Part shown: positions 32,845 to 41,536 of the stretch, one piece after another
Numbering within the stretch: position 1 is the first letter of the stretch
Layout of the letters: every line of letters starts with the position of its first letter
Origin: Hyphomicrobiales bacterium
GTDB lineage: Bacteria; Pseudomonadota; Alphaproteobacteria; Rhizobiales; Devosiaceae
Assembly (NCBI GenBank): GCA_027487555.1
Contig: JAIYDI010000012.1
Location: 1 to 64,000 of the forward strand
Length of the DNA: 64,000 nt
Direction of reading: 5' to 3'
The notes under the pieces: generated by a model
Told to the model about the DNA's origin: nothing
Databases searched by the model: none
What the model saw: the letters and a program-made list of their open reading frames with translations, nothing else
Position numbers and translations under genes: made by a program

Positions 32845-34020
32845 ATGGATCAGTCCCTTTCGAAGCTTGAGCAGTTCTTGTCCGCCTTTCGCGAGGCCGT
32901 CGCGGCCGGGACGCTCGTGCGCGCCACGCTGCGCATGCCAACGAAGGAAAGCGGCGGGCTCACCGGCGTCGATATCCGCCCGGTGGCGCTGAAATCCGGG
33001 CTGAAGCTCGGCTTCGTGCTGCATACGAAAACCCAGGATCGTCAGGAGAACCTTGATGCCGATGCGGCGTTCGACCGGGTAGGTGCGTGGCTTGCGGTCG
33101 GCTTCCGGCAGGGCTTCGTGTTCGCCACAGATGCGGATGTGAGCTACGATGCGCAGGGCAAGGGGCCGAAGCTGAAGCGCGCCGCGCCGAGCTCAAAGGC
33201 GGGTCCGGTGCTCGGGCATGATCGCGAAAAGCACCGCCCGGTACCGGCGGATCGACCGTGGCTCCAAGCGCTGGGCGTCACCGACGACAAGGGCGAGGTG
33301 CTGAAATCGGCCGGCGACAAATTCCGCCAGATCAACCGGTATGTGGAACTGCTGGCGCCCGTGCTGGAGAGCCTGCCGGCTGGCAAGGTGCCGAAGATTG
33401 TCGATATGGGTGCCGGCAAGGGTTACCTGACTTTCGCGGTGGCGGATTACGCGGCGCGCGAGTTGGGCCGCGACGCCCAGGTGGTGGGCGTCGAGTTCCG
33501 CCGCGACCTGACCGAACTGTGCAACCGGGTGGCTGGCGCGGCTGGGCTCGATGGCTTGAGCTTCGTGCCGGGCACCATCGCCGATCATGACGCGACGGGC
33601 GCCGATGTGCTGATTGCGCTGCATGCCTGCGATACGGCGACCGACGATGCCATCGGCAAGGGTATCGCCGCCGGCGCGCGGGCGATTGTGGTGGCACCCT
33701 GCTGCCACAAACAGATCCGCCGCGAGATGGAAGCCGCCAATATCGAGAGCCCGCTGGAATTCGCCACGCGGCACGGCATCTTTCTCGAGCGTCAGGCCGA
33801 GATGGTGACGGACGCAATGCGCGTACTTGTCCTCGAGCATTTCGGCTACGAGGTGAAGGCGGTTGAATTCATCTCCGATCAGCATACGCCGAAGAATGTC
33901 ATGCTGATCGCCACGAAGCGCGGCCTGGGCGACAAGCGGGCACTGGAGAAATTCAGGGCGGCAAAGGCCGTCTTCGGGATCAGGAAGCACTATCTCGAAA
34001 CGGTGACGGGGTTGGGCTGA
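32845..34020 (+). CDS. SAM-dependent methyltransferase (GSTCD/METTL25-like)
   Basis: A 391-residue soluble enzyme. The N-terminal third is a basic domain without known name (RMPTKESGGLTGVDIRPVAL). The Rossmann domain starts at KIVDMGAGKGYLTFAVADYA (motif I, SAM binding), continues with VVGVEFRRDLTELCNRVAG, and has the characteristic LIALHACDTATDDAIGKGI and VVAPCCHKQIRREME segments shared with GSTCD/METTL25-type methyltransferases, which probably act on RNA or protein. The target is unknown. It stands alone between cckA and a repeat-rich region, with ATG 32845. Confidence 0.8.
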   Translation: MDQSLSKLEQFLSAFREAVAAGTLVRATLRMPTKESGGLTGVDIRPVALKSGLKLGFVLHTKTQDRQENLDADAAFDRVGAWLAVGFRQGFVFATDADVSYDAQGKGPKLKRAAPSSKAGPVLGHDREKHRPVPADRPWLQALGVTDDKGEVLKSAGDKFRQINRYVELLAPVLESLPAGKVPKIVDMGAGKGYLTFAVADYAARELGRDAQVVGVEFRRDLTELCNRVAGAAGLDGLSFVPGTIADHDATGADVLIALHACDTATDDAIGKGIAAGARAIVVAPCCHKQIRREMEAANIESPLEFATRHGIFLERQAEMVTDAMRVLVLEHFGYEVKAVEFISDQHTPKNVMLIATKRGLGDKRALEKFRAAKAVFGIRKHYLETVTGLG

Positions 34021-34059
34021 GCATCGCCACGACCTCGTGCCGAGTTGTCATGGTGTCTT

Positions 34060-34113
34060 GGCCACGACCTCGTGGTTCGTCGTTCGACAGGCTCACGATG
34101 AGGACGCTGACCA
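34060..34113. repeat. 54-bp intergenic repeat, copy A
   Basis: Imperfect direct repeat with 34137-34190 (about 45 of 54 bases match by eye); a shorter piece of the same unit lies at 34026-34036. The central TCGTTCGACAGGCTCACGA string is also echoed at about 44776-44795 before ilvH. It is part of the 460-bp gene-free stretch between the methyltransferase and recA. Confidence 0.75.
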
Positions 34114-34136
34114 TGAGGTCAACCGAGGCACGGACT

Positions 34137-34190
34137 GGCCGTGACCTCGTGGTCCGTCGTTCGACAAGCACGCGACGGGGATGCTGACCA
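34137..34190. repeat. 54-bp intergenic repeat, copy B
   Basis: Second, diverged copy of the 34060 unit (GACCTCGTGGTCCGTCGTTC core). It has no coding content. Confidence 0.75.
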
Positions 34191-34299
34191 AAAAGCTCGA
34201 TCAGCGAAGTCTCGCGCCGCTTTGCAGTCGGAGAGACATTTCAGGCTGCGCCGGGGTGACCCGGTGGATGGGCGAGATGGTGCCACACTCTCGGTGTCA

Positions 34300-34317
34300 T
34301 GCCGGCGAAGGCCGGCA
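34300..34317. repeat. TGCCGGC/GCCGGCA palindromic element
   Basis: Perfect 7-bp-arm hairpin with GAAG loop, preceded by GTCA. The string GTCATGCCGGCGAAGGCCGG is of the type found as a dispersed intergenic palindrome in many alphaproteobacteria. Only one copy was seen in this window. Confidence 0.55.
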
Positions 34318-34422
34318 CACAGCCTGAGATATCGTCGCGGCCGTGAGTTGTGAGCGGCGGGATTTCAGGCTCGCCGCCGGTGTGACTCAGAGCGCGCTGA
34401 AACGCCGGCAAAGCCACCCCCA

Positions 34423-34451
34423 GAAAACAAAGAGGCGCCCGAAGGCGCCTC
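34423..34451 (-). terminator. Rho-independent terminator of recA
   Basis: On the minus strand, GAGGCGCC and GGCGCCTC form a perfect 8-bp stem with a four-base loop, followed by TTTGTTTTC. It lies about 30 bp after the recA stop. Confidence 0.9.
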
Positions 34452-34481
34452 AAAGCTCATCCCGCATGGGAGCAGGGAAAC

Positions 34482-35558
34482 TCACGGCTCGCCGTCATCG
34501 CCTTCGGCGGCATCGGGGCCAACAAGCAGCGCCTCGGACAGAACACCGGAACTCTGCCGCACCGAGTGCTCGATGGAATCGGCGACCGCCGGATTGTCCT
34601 TGAGGAACTGTCGCGAATTCTCGCGACCCTGGCCGAGCCGCTGGCTGTCATAGGAAAACCAGGCGCCGGATTTCTCGACAACGCCGGACTTGACGCCGAG
34701 ATCGAGCAATTCGCCGGTCTTCGAGATGCCTTCGCCATACATGATGTCAAATTCGACCTGGCGGAACGGCGGGGCGAGCTTGTTCTTCACCACCTTGACG
34801 CGCGTCTGGTTGCCGATGACTTCCTCGCGGTCCTTGATGGCGCCGACGCGGCGGATATCGAGGCGAACCGACGAGTAGAACTTCAGCGCATTGCCACCCG
34901 TCGTCGTTTCCGGCGAGCCATACATCACGCCGATCTTCATGCGGATCTGGTTGATGAAGATCACCATGCCCTTCGACTTGGAAATCGAGGCGGTGAGCTT
35001 GCGCATGGCCTGGCTCATCAGGCGGGCCTGGAGGCCCGGCATGGAATCGCCCATCTCGCCTTCGAGTTCCGCCTTGGGGGTCAGGGCCGCCACCGAGTCG
35101 ACCACCAGCACATCGACCGCGCCGGAGCGGATCAGCGTATCGGCGATCTCGAGCGCTTGCTCGCCTGTGTCGGGCTGAGAAATCAGCAGTTCATCGACCT
35201 TCACACCGAGCTTGCGGGCATAGATCGGATCGAGCGCATGCTCGGCATCGATGAAGGCGGCGGTGCCACCAGCCTTTTGCGCCTCGGCAACCACATGCAG
35301 CGCCAGCGTCGTCTTGCCCGAGCTTTCCGGGCCGAACACCTCGACAATACGGCCACGCGGCAGACCACCGATGCCCAGTGCAATATCGAGCCCGAGCGAG
35401 CCGGTGGAAATCGCCTCCACCTGCGCAATGGCACCCTCGCCAAAGCGCATCACCGTGCCCTTGCCGAAATTCCGCTCGATCTGGCTCAGCGCCGCAGCGA
35501 GCGCCTTGTCCTTGTCCATAGATCCCTCAACCACGCGCAAAGGTGTTGCAGCAGCCAC
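34482..35558 (-). CDS. recA: Recombinase RecA
   Basis: DNA strand-exchange protein and co-protease for LexA cleavage. It has 358 residues with Walker A GPESSGKT at 76-83, the start motif [20 protein letters not shown], the [20 protein letters not shown] segment, loop L2 [20 protein letters not shown] and an acidic C-terminal tail ([10 protein letters not shown]). The start is GTG 35558 with GGAG six bases upstream; an internal ATG at residue 14 would drop a rhizobial-type extension. Two LexA-like direct-repeat boxes lie about 75-115 bp upstream and a strong terminator follows. Confidence 0.98.
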   Translation of the reverse strand: MAAATPLRVVEGSMDKDKALAAALSQIERNFGKGTVMRFGEGAIAQVEAISTGSLGLDIALGIGGLPRGRIVEVFGPESSGKTTLALHVVAEAQKAGGTAAFIDAEHALDPIYARKLGVKVDELLISQPDTGEQALEIADTLIRSGAVDVLVVDSVAALTPKAELEGEMGDSMPGLQARLMSQAMRKLTASISKSKGMVIFINQIRMKIGVMYGSPETTTGGNALKFYSSVRLDIRRVGAIKDREEVIGNQTRVKVVKNKLAPPFRQVEFDIMYGEGISKTGELLDLGVKSGVVEKSGAWFSYDSQRLGQGRENSRQFLKDNPAVADSIEHSVRQSSGVLSEALLVGPDAAEGDDGEP

Positions 35559-35629
35559 TTCGGTCTCCTTATTTCATTTCGGCCCCGGCGGTGCAAACCG
35601 GGCAAATGTGCAGTGAACGTACTTGAAGT

Positions 35630-35644
35630 GTTCTCAGTTTGTTT
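35630..35644 (+). promoter_or_regulatory. LexA-like box, imperfect (recA)
   Basis: GTTC-N7-GTTT, one mismatch from the alphaproteobacterial LexA direct repeat GTTC-N7-GTTC, about 75 bp upstream of recA. Confidence 0.4.
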
Positions 35645-35657
35645 CACCCACGTCAAG

Positions 35658-35672
35658 GGACAAAAAGAGAAC
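35658..35672 (-). promoter_or_regulatory. LexA-like box (recA)
   Basis: On the minus strand GTTC-TCTTTTT-GTCC, one mismatch from GTTC-N7-GTTC, in the recA transcription direction and about 100 bp upstream of its start. The T-rich spacer is usual in this class. Confidence 0.5.
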
Positions 35673-35837
35673 AAATACCGATTCCGGAGGGACCGAATCG
35701 ACTGGGCCGGTGCAGTGCGGTGACCGTGGACCCTCACGGCCCCGGGGTAAAGCGCGGGACATGCCCTATCCCAAATAACGAATGCATGCCGGCGGAGGGT
35801 GCGCTATAGGGGCGCAAAGCCATTGAGGGGAGTGTCC

Positions 35838-36830
35838 ATGCACCTGATCCAGTTCATCGCTGCCGATGGCAGCCGCGCCGTTGCCGTTACCGAGGGTGGC
35901 GCGACCAGTGTGGTGACGGGCGCAGCGAGCGTGTACGCTCTGGCTGCCGAGGCTGCCGAGCGCGGACTGACGCTGCGTGCCCTGGTGATCGAGAAGGGGC
36001 TTGGCGGCACCGTCGACAAGGCAGCGCTTGCGCGTGAAGGCCGGTTGCTCGCCCCGATCGACCATCCCGATCCGGCGCATCTTTGCGTGACGGGTACGGG
36101 CCTGACGCATCTGGGTTCTGCCTCGACGCGCGACGCCATGCACAAGGCTAACCAGCAGCAGGCCGAGGCGCCGCTCACGGACTCGATGAAAATGTTCCGC
36201 ATGGGCCTCGAAGGCGGCAAGCCCGCGCCGGGCGAAAAGGGCGTGCAGCCCGAATGGTTCTACAAGGGCAATGGCCACATCATTGCCAACCCGGGTGCGC
36301 CGATCCCGTCGCCGAGCTTTGCCAAGGATGCGGGCGAGGAGCCTGAAATCGCCGGGCTCTACTACATCGGCAAGGATGGCACCCCGTACCGCCTGGGCTT
36401 TGCGCTCGGCAACGAGTTCTCGGACCACGTAACCGAGCGGGTCAACTATCTGTATCTGGCGCATTCGAAGCTGCGCTGGGCCAGCTTCGGGCCGGAACTG
36501 CGCGTCGGCGATCTGCCGCGCAACGTGTCGGGCATGAGCCGTATCCTGCGCGACGGCAAGGTGATCTGGGAGAAGCCATTCCTCTCCGGCGAGGACAACA
36601 TGAGCCACACCATCGCCAACCTCGAATACCACCACTTCAAGTATGACCTGTTCTGCCACCCCGGCGATATCCATGTGCACATGTTCGGTACCGCGACGCT
36701 GAGCTTCGCCGACGGCGTGCGCACCGAGCCGGGAGATGTTTTCGAGATCGAAGAGAGCCAGTTTGGCCTGCCGCTCCGCAACGCCGTTGCGTGGGACGAC
36801 GAGAAGCCGTTCACAATCAAGTCGCTGTAA
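35838..36830 (+). CDS. GguC/AraD1-family protein
   Basis: A 330-residue soluble protein of the AraD1/GguC family, related to fumarylacetoacetate hydrolases and linked by context elsewhere to arabinose or galactose use. From ATG 35838 (GAGGGGA upstream) it begins MHLIQFIAADGSRAVAV. The segment HLCVTGTGLTHLGSASTRDA with MHKANQQ, then QPEWFYKGNGHIIANPG, GLYYIGKDGTPYRLGFALGN, and the metal-site-like EIAGLYYI and GDVFEIEESQFGLPL are typical. No sugar transporter or dehydrogenase gene lies beside it, so its pathway cannot be read from context. A hairpin terminator follows. Confidence 0.8.
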   Translation: MHLIQFIAADGSRAVAVTEGGATSVVTGAASVYALAAEAAERGLTLRALVIEKGLGGTVDKAALAREGRLLAPIDHPDPAHLCVTGTGLTHLGSASTRDAMHKANQQQAEAPLTDSMKMFRMGLEGGKPAPGEKGVQPEWFYKGNGHIIANPGAPIPSPSFAKDAGEEPEIAGLYYIGKDGTPYRLGFALGNEFSDHVTERVNYLYLAHSKLRWASFGPELRVGDLPRNVSGMSRILRDGKVIWEKPFLSGEDNMSHTIANLEYHHFKYDLFCHPGDIHVHMFGTATLSFADGVRTEPGDVFEIEESQFGLPLRNAVAWDDEKPFTIKSL

Positions 36831-36863
36831 GGCCCAGCTTCAGTCATTTCGCGGCCAATATTG

Positions 36864-36904
36864 TCGGGCTCCATTACCCTCACCGGCAGTGGAGCCCGAT
36901 TTGC
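36864..36904 (+). terminator. Hairpin after GguC-like gene
   Basis: TCGGGCTCCA and TGGAGCCCGA form a perfect 10-bp stem with a 16-base loop, followed by a short TTT. It probably terminates the GguC-like transcript. From here to the next gene (about 250 bp) I see nothing else. Confidence 0.65.
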
Positions 36905-37158
36905 TTCGGTACCTCAACCGGGTGGCCCGACCGCGACAATTTGAACCAAATTCGCTCGACCGCGAATAATGCCGATTCATGTCGCGGCCTCAGGGTCATG
37001 TGCAGCGATGCGCCGGGGGGCATTCGCAAACGGAATGACGTGGCGGGCCGCAGGGTCTGCAGGCGTTGTTCTGGCCCTTGTGTTGTCGCGCCTTCATTGC
37101 GGAGAGGTTGAAGGACCCATCCTGAAGGCGCCCTAGCGAGATTTGCGAAAGGTTCCTG

Positions 37159-39258
37159 ATGATCTCCGTCAGCCCCTCGATTTCGGCTGCAGAACTGCAG
37201 TCGATCATCGACTCTGCGCCCAATGGCGCCACTATCTACCTCTCCCAGGGGAGCTACCGCTTCGACCAGACGGTCGTGATCAGCCGCAGCGACATCAAGC
37301 TCGTGGGTGCGGGCCCCGACAAGACGACGATCACGCTGACCGGCGATGCTGTCGTGGGTGGGGCGTTCCGGATCGGCACGCCGATCGATGAGACGGTGCT
37401 CACCACGCCAACGACACTCGCCGCCTACGCGGCGGAAAGCGCGACGAGCCTGTCGCTTGCGAGCACGGCGGGAATCACGGCCGGCGACTACCTCTGGATC
37501 ACCACACCCAATACTCCATCCTTCCTCAAGTCGCTCGCTGCATCGACGAGTTGGGACGGGGAGAAGGCACTGCGCACCTCGATGGTGCAGGTTGTCTCAG
37601 TGGAGGGGAACACGGTTACCCTCGCCAATGGCGTGGCGTTCGATTTCTCAGCCGGGGCCTCCGTCGCGAAGATGGAAGTGACCGAGAATGTCACTCTCGG
37701 GGGCTTTACCGTCGACAGCGGTTTGAAGAACCCGGATCCCGGGGTCTTCGAGAACCTGGACAAGGACTATGACCGCTCAAACGTCATCTCCGTATCGGCC
37801 AGCGCGCATGTGACGCTTAAGGATATCGATGTCGTCAACGCGCCATCGAATGGCTTCACCTTCGCGCAGTCGATCTTCATCGAAGGCGACGACCTGAAGG
37901 TCGATGGGGCACTCAACAAGGGCGATGGTGGCAACGGCTACGCGTTCCAGCTCCGGGCGCTCTATGACAGCAAGCTCGATGGGCTCGAAGCCTATGATAC
38001 CCGCCATGCAGTTCTGTTCGCCAGCTGGACGAGCGAGGCCAACAACCTGATCACGGTCGAGGCTACCAATCGCGACATCAATTTCCACGGCGGGCCCGAC
38101 CACGGCAACGTGGTGACAGTGCTGAACTCGCTGCGCACCGAGACGGAAGCCGGCTATATGTCGCCGACGCTCTTCGTCAACGCGACGGGCACGACCTATG
38201 GAACCGCGACGGACCTCAGCCAGAATACGGTGACGTTTCGCAACGTGACAGGGACCAACAAGGCCGAAGTGCTTGTGGCTGACAGCAGCGGCGCCCAGAT
38301 CTACGCGCGGGCGGGGGCCGATACGCTGGTGGGCGGCAAGGGCAATGACCTGCTCTTTGCCGACAGGGGCAATGACCTGATCCATGCCTCGGCCGGCATT
38401 GACAGGATAGACGGCGGCATGGGCACGGACACGTTGTACTACGCGCTGGCGAGATCGGAATATGTTCTGGGTCGTGATGCCGCCGGCAATCTGCTGGTGG
38501 TCAAACCCGATGGCTGCGACACGCTGAGCGGCATCGAAACGCTCAGCTTTGCGGATGGCACGATCTCGGTCGCGAAGCTCGGTGCCGTGCCGACAGTGCT
38601 GTTCGGCTCCGAAGACAGTGACAGCATCACCGTGAAATCGGGTTCAGATATTGTCTTTTCCGGTGCGGGCTTCGACCGCATCCACTCGGCGTTCACGTTT
38701 CGCCTCGCCTCCGACGCCGAGGCCCTGGACCTGACCGGCAGCGCGGCAATCGACGGCCATGGCAATGCGCTGAACAACGCACTGACAGGCAATGATGCCG
38801 CCAACACGCTGTATGGCAATGCCGGCAACGACCGCTTCTATGCCCGGGGCGGCGACGACGCGATCTATGGTGGCGAAGGCAACGACCTCATCTACGGGCA
38901 GGGCGGAAACGACCGTCTGTTCGGTGGGTCCGGGGACGACGTGATGCGTGGCCATTCAGGTGCCGATACGTTCGTGCTCTCATCGGGCGCCGACGAGATC
39001 GAGGACCTGGTGGTGAGGCACGGCGACCGCGTCGATGTCGGGCAGACGTCGCAAGGCAGCGCGGCGACCTTCTACGCTGCGTTCAAGGCAGCAGCCGCTG
39101 CGAGCGGCGACAGCTTCAAGGCCTTGGGCATCGACGTGGCACAATCTGGCACGAACGTGGTCATCCACACGACCGACGCGTCAGGGGCCGACATCTACAC
39201 CACTATCGACAACACCACGATAGCGAGCCTCGCAGCCAATTCCGACTGGCTGGTATAG
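37159..39258 (+). CDS. Secreted beta-helix protein with RTX calcium repeats
   Basis: A 699-residue protein without an N-terminal signal. Residues 1-370 form a right-handed beta-helix like pectate lyases and alginate epimerases (IIDSAPNGATIYLSQGSYRF, TVVISRSDIKLVGAGPDKTT, later NVTLGGFTVDSGL and VTLKDIDVVNAPSNGF). Two blocks of RTX nonapeptide repeats follow, near 390-430 (GGKGNDLLFADRGNDLIHAS) and 551-612 (GGDDAIYGGEGNDLIYGQGG), which bind calcium and mark type I secretion. The C terminus ends DWLV. It is likely an extracellular polysaccharide lyase, epimerase or adhesin; catalytic residues cannot be assigned. No type I secretion genes lie nearby. Confidence 0.8.
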   Translation: MISVSPSISAAELQSIIDSAPNGATIYLSQGSYRFDQTVVISRSDIKLVGAGPDKTTITLTGDAVVGGAFRIGTPIDETVLTTPTTLAAYAAESATSLSLASTAGITAGDYLWITTPNTPSFLKSLAASTSWDGEKALRTSMVQVVSVEGNTVTLANGVAFDFSAGASVAKMEVTENVTLGGFTVDSGLKNPDPGVFENLDKDYDRSNVISVSASAHVTLKDIDVVNAPSNGFTFAQSIFIEGDDLKVDGALNKGDGGNGYAFQLRALYDSKLDGLEAYDTRHAVLFASWTSEANNLITVEATNRDINFHGGPDHGNVVTVLNSLRTETEAGYMSPTLFVNATGTTYGTATDLSQNTVTFRNVTGTNKAEVLVADSSGAQIYARAGADTLVGGKGNDLLFADRGNDLIHASAGIDRIDGGMGTDTLYYALARSEYVLGRDAAGNLLVVKPDGCDTLSGIETLSFADGTISVAKLGAVPTVLFGSEDSDSITVKSGSDIVFSGAGFDRIHSAFTFRLASDAEALDLTGSAAIDGHGNALNNALTGNDAANTLYGNAGNDRFYARGGDDAIYGGEGNDLIYGQGGNDRLFGGSGDDVMRGHSGADTFVLSSGADEIEDLVVRHGDRVDVGQTSQGSAATFYAAFKAAAAASGDSFKALGIDVAQSGTNVVIHTTDASGADIYTTIDNTTIASLAANSDWLV

Positions 39259-39276
39259 GTTTGACAAAACAATGGT

Positions 39277-39319
39277 TTAGACCATTTCAACGTTTCAGAC
39301 AAAACGTGAAATGATCTAG
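39277..39319. repeat. GATCATTT-type palindromic element, copy 1
   Basis: CATTTCAACGTTT pairs imperfectly with AAACGTGAAATG around a short loop, flanked by GACC and GATCTAG. Related palindromes occur at 45474 and 52695. It lies just after the RTX gene and could also end its transcript. The rest of the 208-bp gap before the aldo/keto reductase shows nothing else. Confidence 0.7.
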
Positions 39320-39466
39320 TCGTGGGTGGCTCTGGCACCGGAAGACCGCAGCTGCTTTTCCCGCGCGGGTAAACCCGCGTCGTGCGGACGCTTTAGACCT
39401 TGGCCGAACTTTACCGGCGGGCACTGACATGTCAGTGTCCGCCGCATCGGTTCGAGGAGTCTGACG

Positions 39467-40513
39467 ATGAGTGATGCCAAGTTCAAGAAGCGCCGTGTGG
39501 GCAAAACCAGCCTCGAGCTGACCGAGCTTGGCCTCGGGGGCGCGACACTCTCGGGCATGATGGGAAATGAGGTGCCCGACGAGCAGGCTCGCGCGCTGGT
39601 GTCGCGCGCGCTCGACGCTGGCATCGGCTATTACGATACCGCGCCGCATTATGGCGATGGCCGCTCCGAGCGCCTGATGGGGGACGCGCTGCGTTATCGC
39701 CACGACGATGTGGCGATCTCCACCAAGGTCGGCCGGTTGCTGACGCCCGTACGCTCGGAGGCGACGCGCACAGTGCCGCGCAACTGGACTTACCCGTTCC
39801 CATTCGAAATCCGCTACGACTACAGCTACGACGCGATCATGAAATCCTACGAGCACTCGCTGCAGAGGCTGGGGCTCGGGCATGTCGAAATCCTGCTGGT
39901 GCACGATATCGGGGTGCAATCGCACGGCGAGGAGGGCAACAGGAAGCACTGGGCTGACCTGTCATCAAGCGGCTACAAGGCGCTCGACGAGTTGCGCCGG
40001 AATGGCGACGTCAAGGCGATCGGCTTCGGTGTGAACGAGGTGCCGGTGCTGCTGCAGGCCTTCGATATCGGGCAGTGGGACGTGTTCCTTGTCGCCAATC
40101 GCTACAACCTGATCGAGCAGTCTCCAATCGAGGAACTGTTTCCCGCCTGCGCCAGGCATGGCAGCTCGGTGATCGCAGCCGGCCCCTTTGCCGCTGGCGT
40201 GCTCGCCGGCACCGATGTGTGGGGGCCGACCAACGGCGCCTACCAGAAGGCGCCGCCGCATATCGCCGAGAAGGTGGGCAAGCTCCGTGCCGTTGCCGAC
40301 CAGTTCGGCATTCCGCTCGGGGCTGCCGCTCTGCAGTTCGGCACCGCCCACGACGTGGTGGTCTCGGTGCTGACGGGACCCAAATCGGTGCCCGAACTCG
40401 AGGGTATCCTCGCCTGGTGGAATACGAGTATCCCGTCAGGATTCTGGGCTGCGCTGAAGGACCAGAACCTGGTTGCGCCCGGAACGCCGCTGCCGAACGG
40501 CACTGTTGCCTGA
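39467..40513 (+). CDS. Aldo/keto reductase (aldose dehydrogenase type)
   Basis: A 348-residue NAD(P)-dependent oxidoreductase with a TIM-barrel. Catalytic elements are D and Y in GIGYYDTAPHYGDGRSERLM, Lys in ISTKVGRLL and His in ILLVHDIGVQSHG. The insert RYDYSYDAIMKSYEHSLQRL and the tail GTAHDVVVSVLTGPKSVPEL resemble the D-threo-aldose/L-fucose 1-dehydrogenase subgroup. Substrate is not provable here. It stands alone, upstream of and convergent with motB. Confidence 0.88.
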   Translation: MSDAKFKKRRVGKTSLELTELGLGGATLSGMMGNEVPDEQARALVSRALDAGIGYYDTAPHYGDGRSERLMGDALRYRHDDVAISTKVGRLLTPVRSEATRTVPRNWTYPFPFEIRYDYSYDAIMKSYEHSLQRLGLGHVEILLVHDIGVQSHGEEGNRKHWADLSSSGYKALDELRRNGDVKAIGFGVNEVPVLLQAFDIGQWDVFLVANRYNLIEQSPIEELFPACARHGSSVIAAGPFAAGVLAGTDVWGPTNGAYQKAPPHIAEKVGKLRAVADQFGIPLGAAALQFGTAHDVVVSVLTGPKSVPELEGILAWWNTSIPSGFWAALKDQNLVAPGTPLPNGTVA

Positions 40514-40604
40514 AAGAGGGACGATCCGCCACCGCGTGCCCGGAGAGTTCCGGCAAGGGGTGGCGGATGCCCCCCGTTCGCGGGCGGTAGCGGTGAAACC
40601 TGAC

Positions 40605-41516
40605 TTACGGTTTCAGGTCAGCGGGAACCGCTGGCGGCGCGTAGTGCACGGTGATCTCGATGCGGCCATTGCCTGCGAGATAGGGGTCGTTGGGGAACAA
40701 CGGCTTGGCAGTGGCATTGCCTGAGACAGTGGAGATGTGATCATCGGTGAGGCCGAACTCGCCGAGGATACCGCGCACGACATTGGCCCGATCGAGCGAC
40801 AGGTCCCATGCGCCATATCGGGGATTGTTGTAGACCGCGCCCGCAGCCGTATGTCCCGAGATGCTGATCTGGGCGCCGAGCCGCTGCAGAATGGGCGCAA
40901 GCGACGCGATGGCCTGGCGGGTTGTCTCGTAGGGGAACTTCGAACCTTCTGGGAACATCGGCCGGCCGTCTCGATCCATGATCTGGATATCGAGGCCCTC
41001 ATCGGTCTCGGTGACGGAGAGGTTGTCGTCGATGCTGGTGATATCGGGCATGGCCTGCCAGGCCTGCTTGATGCTGGTGGCCGCGCCGTGGAAATCCTGG
41101 TTCCATTTCGATTTCATGTCGACCGAGGCCGACTTGCTCGCCTCGAATTCACTGCCGCCGATTTCGCCGAGACCACCCTTGGCAGCGACTTTCGGCCCGG
41201 CGGCCGAGGTTTCCGGCGCGGTAAGCGCATCCATACGGGAATCGGAGGAGACTTTTGCGCCGTTTTCGTCGAACGCCTGACCACCCATGACGCCGCCGGC
41301 GCCGCTCATGCTCTCGGACACGTTTGGCGGGGCGAAGTAATCCGCGAGGCCCTTCTTCTGCTCCGGAGTCGTCATCGAGACGAGCCAGAGCAGCAGGAAG
41401 AAGGCCATCATCGCCGTCACAAAGTCGGCGTACGCGATTTTCCACGCACCGCCGTGGTGGCCATGGGCCGCCTTCTTGACCTTCTTGATGATGAAGGGTT
41501 GGTCGTTGCTCGCCAT
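40605..41516 (-). CDS. motB: Flagellar stator protein MotB
   Basis: Anchors the stator to peptidoglycan. It has 303 residues. The single transmembrane helix carries the proton-carrying Asp in AYADFVTAMMAFFLLLWLVS, with TPEQKKGLADYF after it. A long linker of about 110 residues precedes the OmpA-like domain (GRPMFPEGSKFPYETTRQAI, ISISGHTAAGAVYNNPRYGA, LSLDRANVVRGILGEFGL). Some usual OmpA-domain residues differ (GHTAAG rather than GHTD), as in other alphaproteobacterial MotB. It follows motA by 20 bp on the same strand. Confidence 0.95.
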   Translation of the reverse strand: MASNDQPFIIKKVKKAAHGHHGGAWKIAYADFVTAMMAFFLLLWLVSMTTPEQKKGLADYFAPPNVSESMSGAGGVMGGQAFDENGAKVSSDSRMDALTAPETSAAGPKVAAKGGLGEIGGSEFEASKSASVDMKSKWNQDFHGAATSIKQAWQAMPDITSIDDNLSVTETDEGLDIQIMDRDGRPMFPEGSKFPYETTRQAIASLAPILQRLGAQISISGHTAAGAVYNNPRYGAWDLSLDRANVVRGILGEFGLTDDHISTVSGNATAKPLFPNDPYLAGNGRIEITVHYAPPAVPADLKP

Positions 41517-41536
41517 GGCTCAGGCCCTCGGGTGGA

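Noticed and set aside
30434-32941. An 835-codon open frame antisense to cckA
   Set aside because: It is a G+C-driven shadow. The opposite strand encodes all CckA domains with exact motifs, and the antisense product is Arg/His-rich without domains.
34021-34481. Possible CRISPR-like array before recA
   Set aside because: Only two diverged 54-bp units with a 23-bp gap, no regular spacers, and no cas genes.
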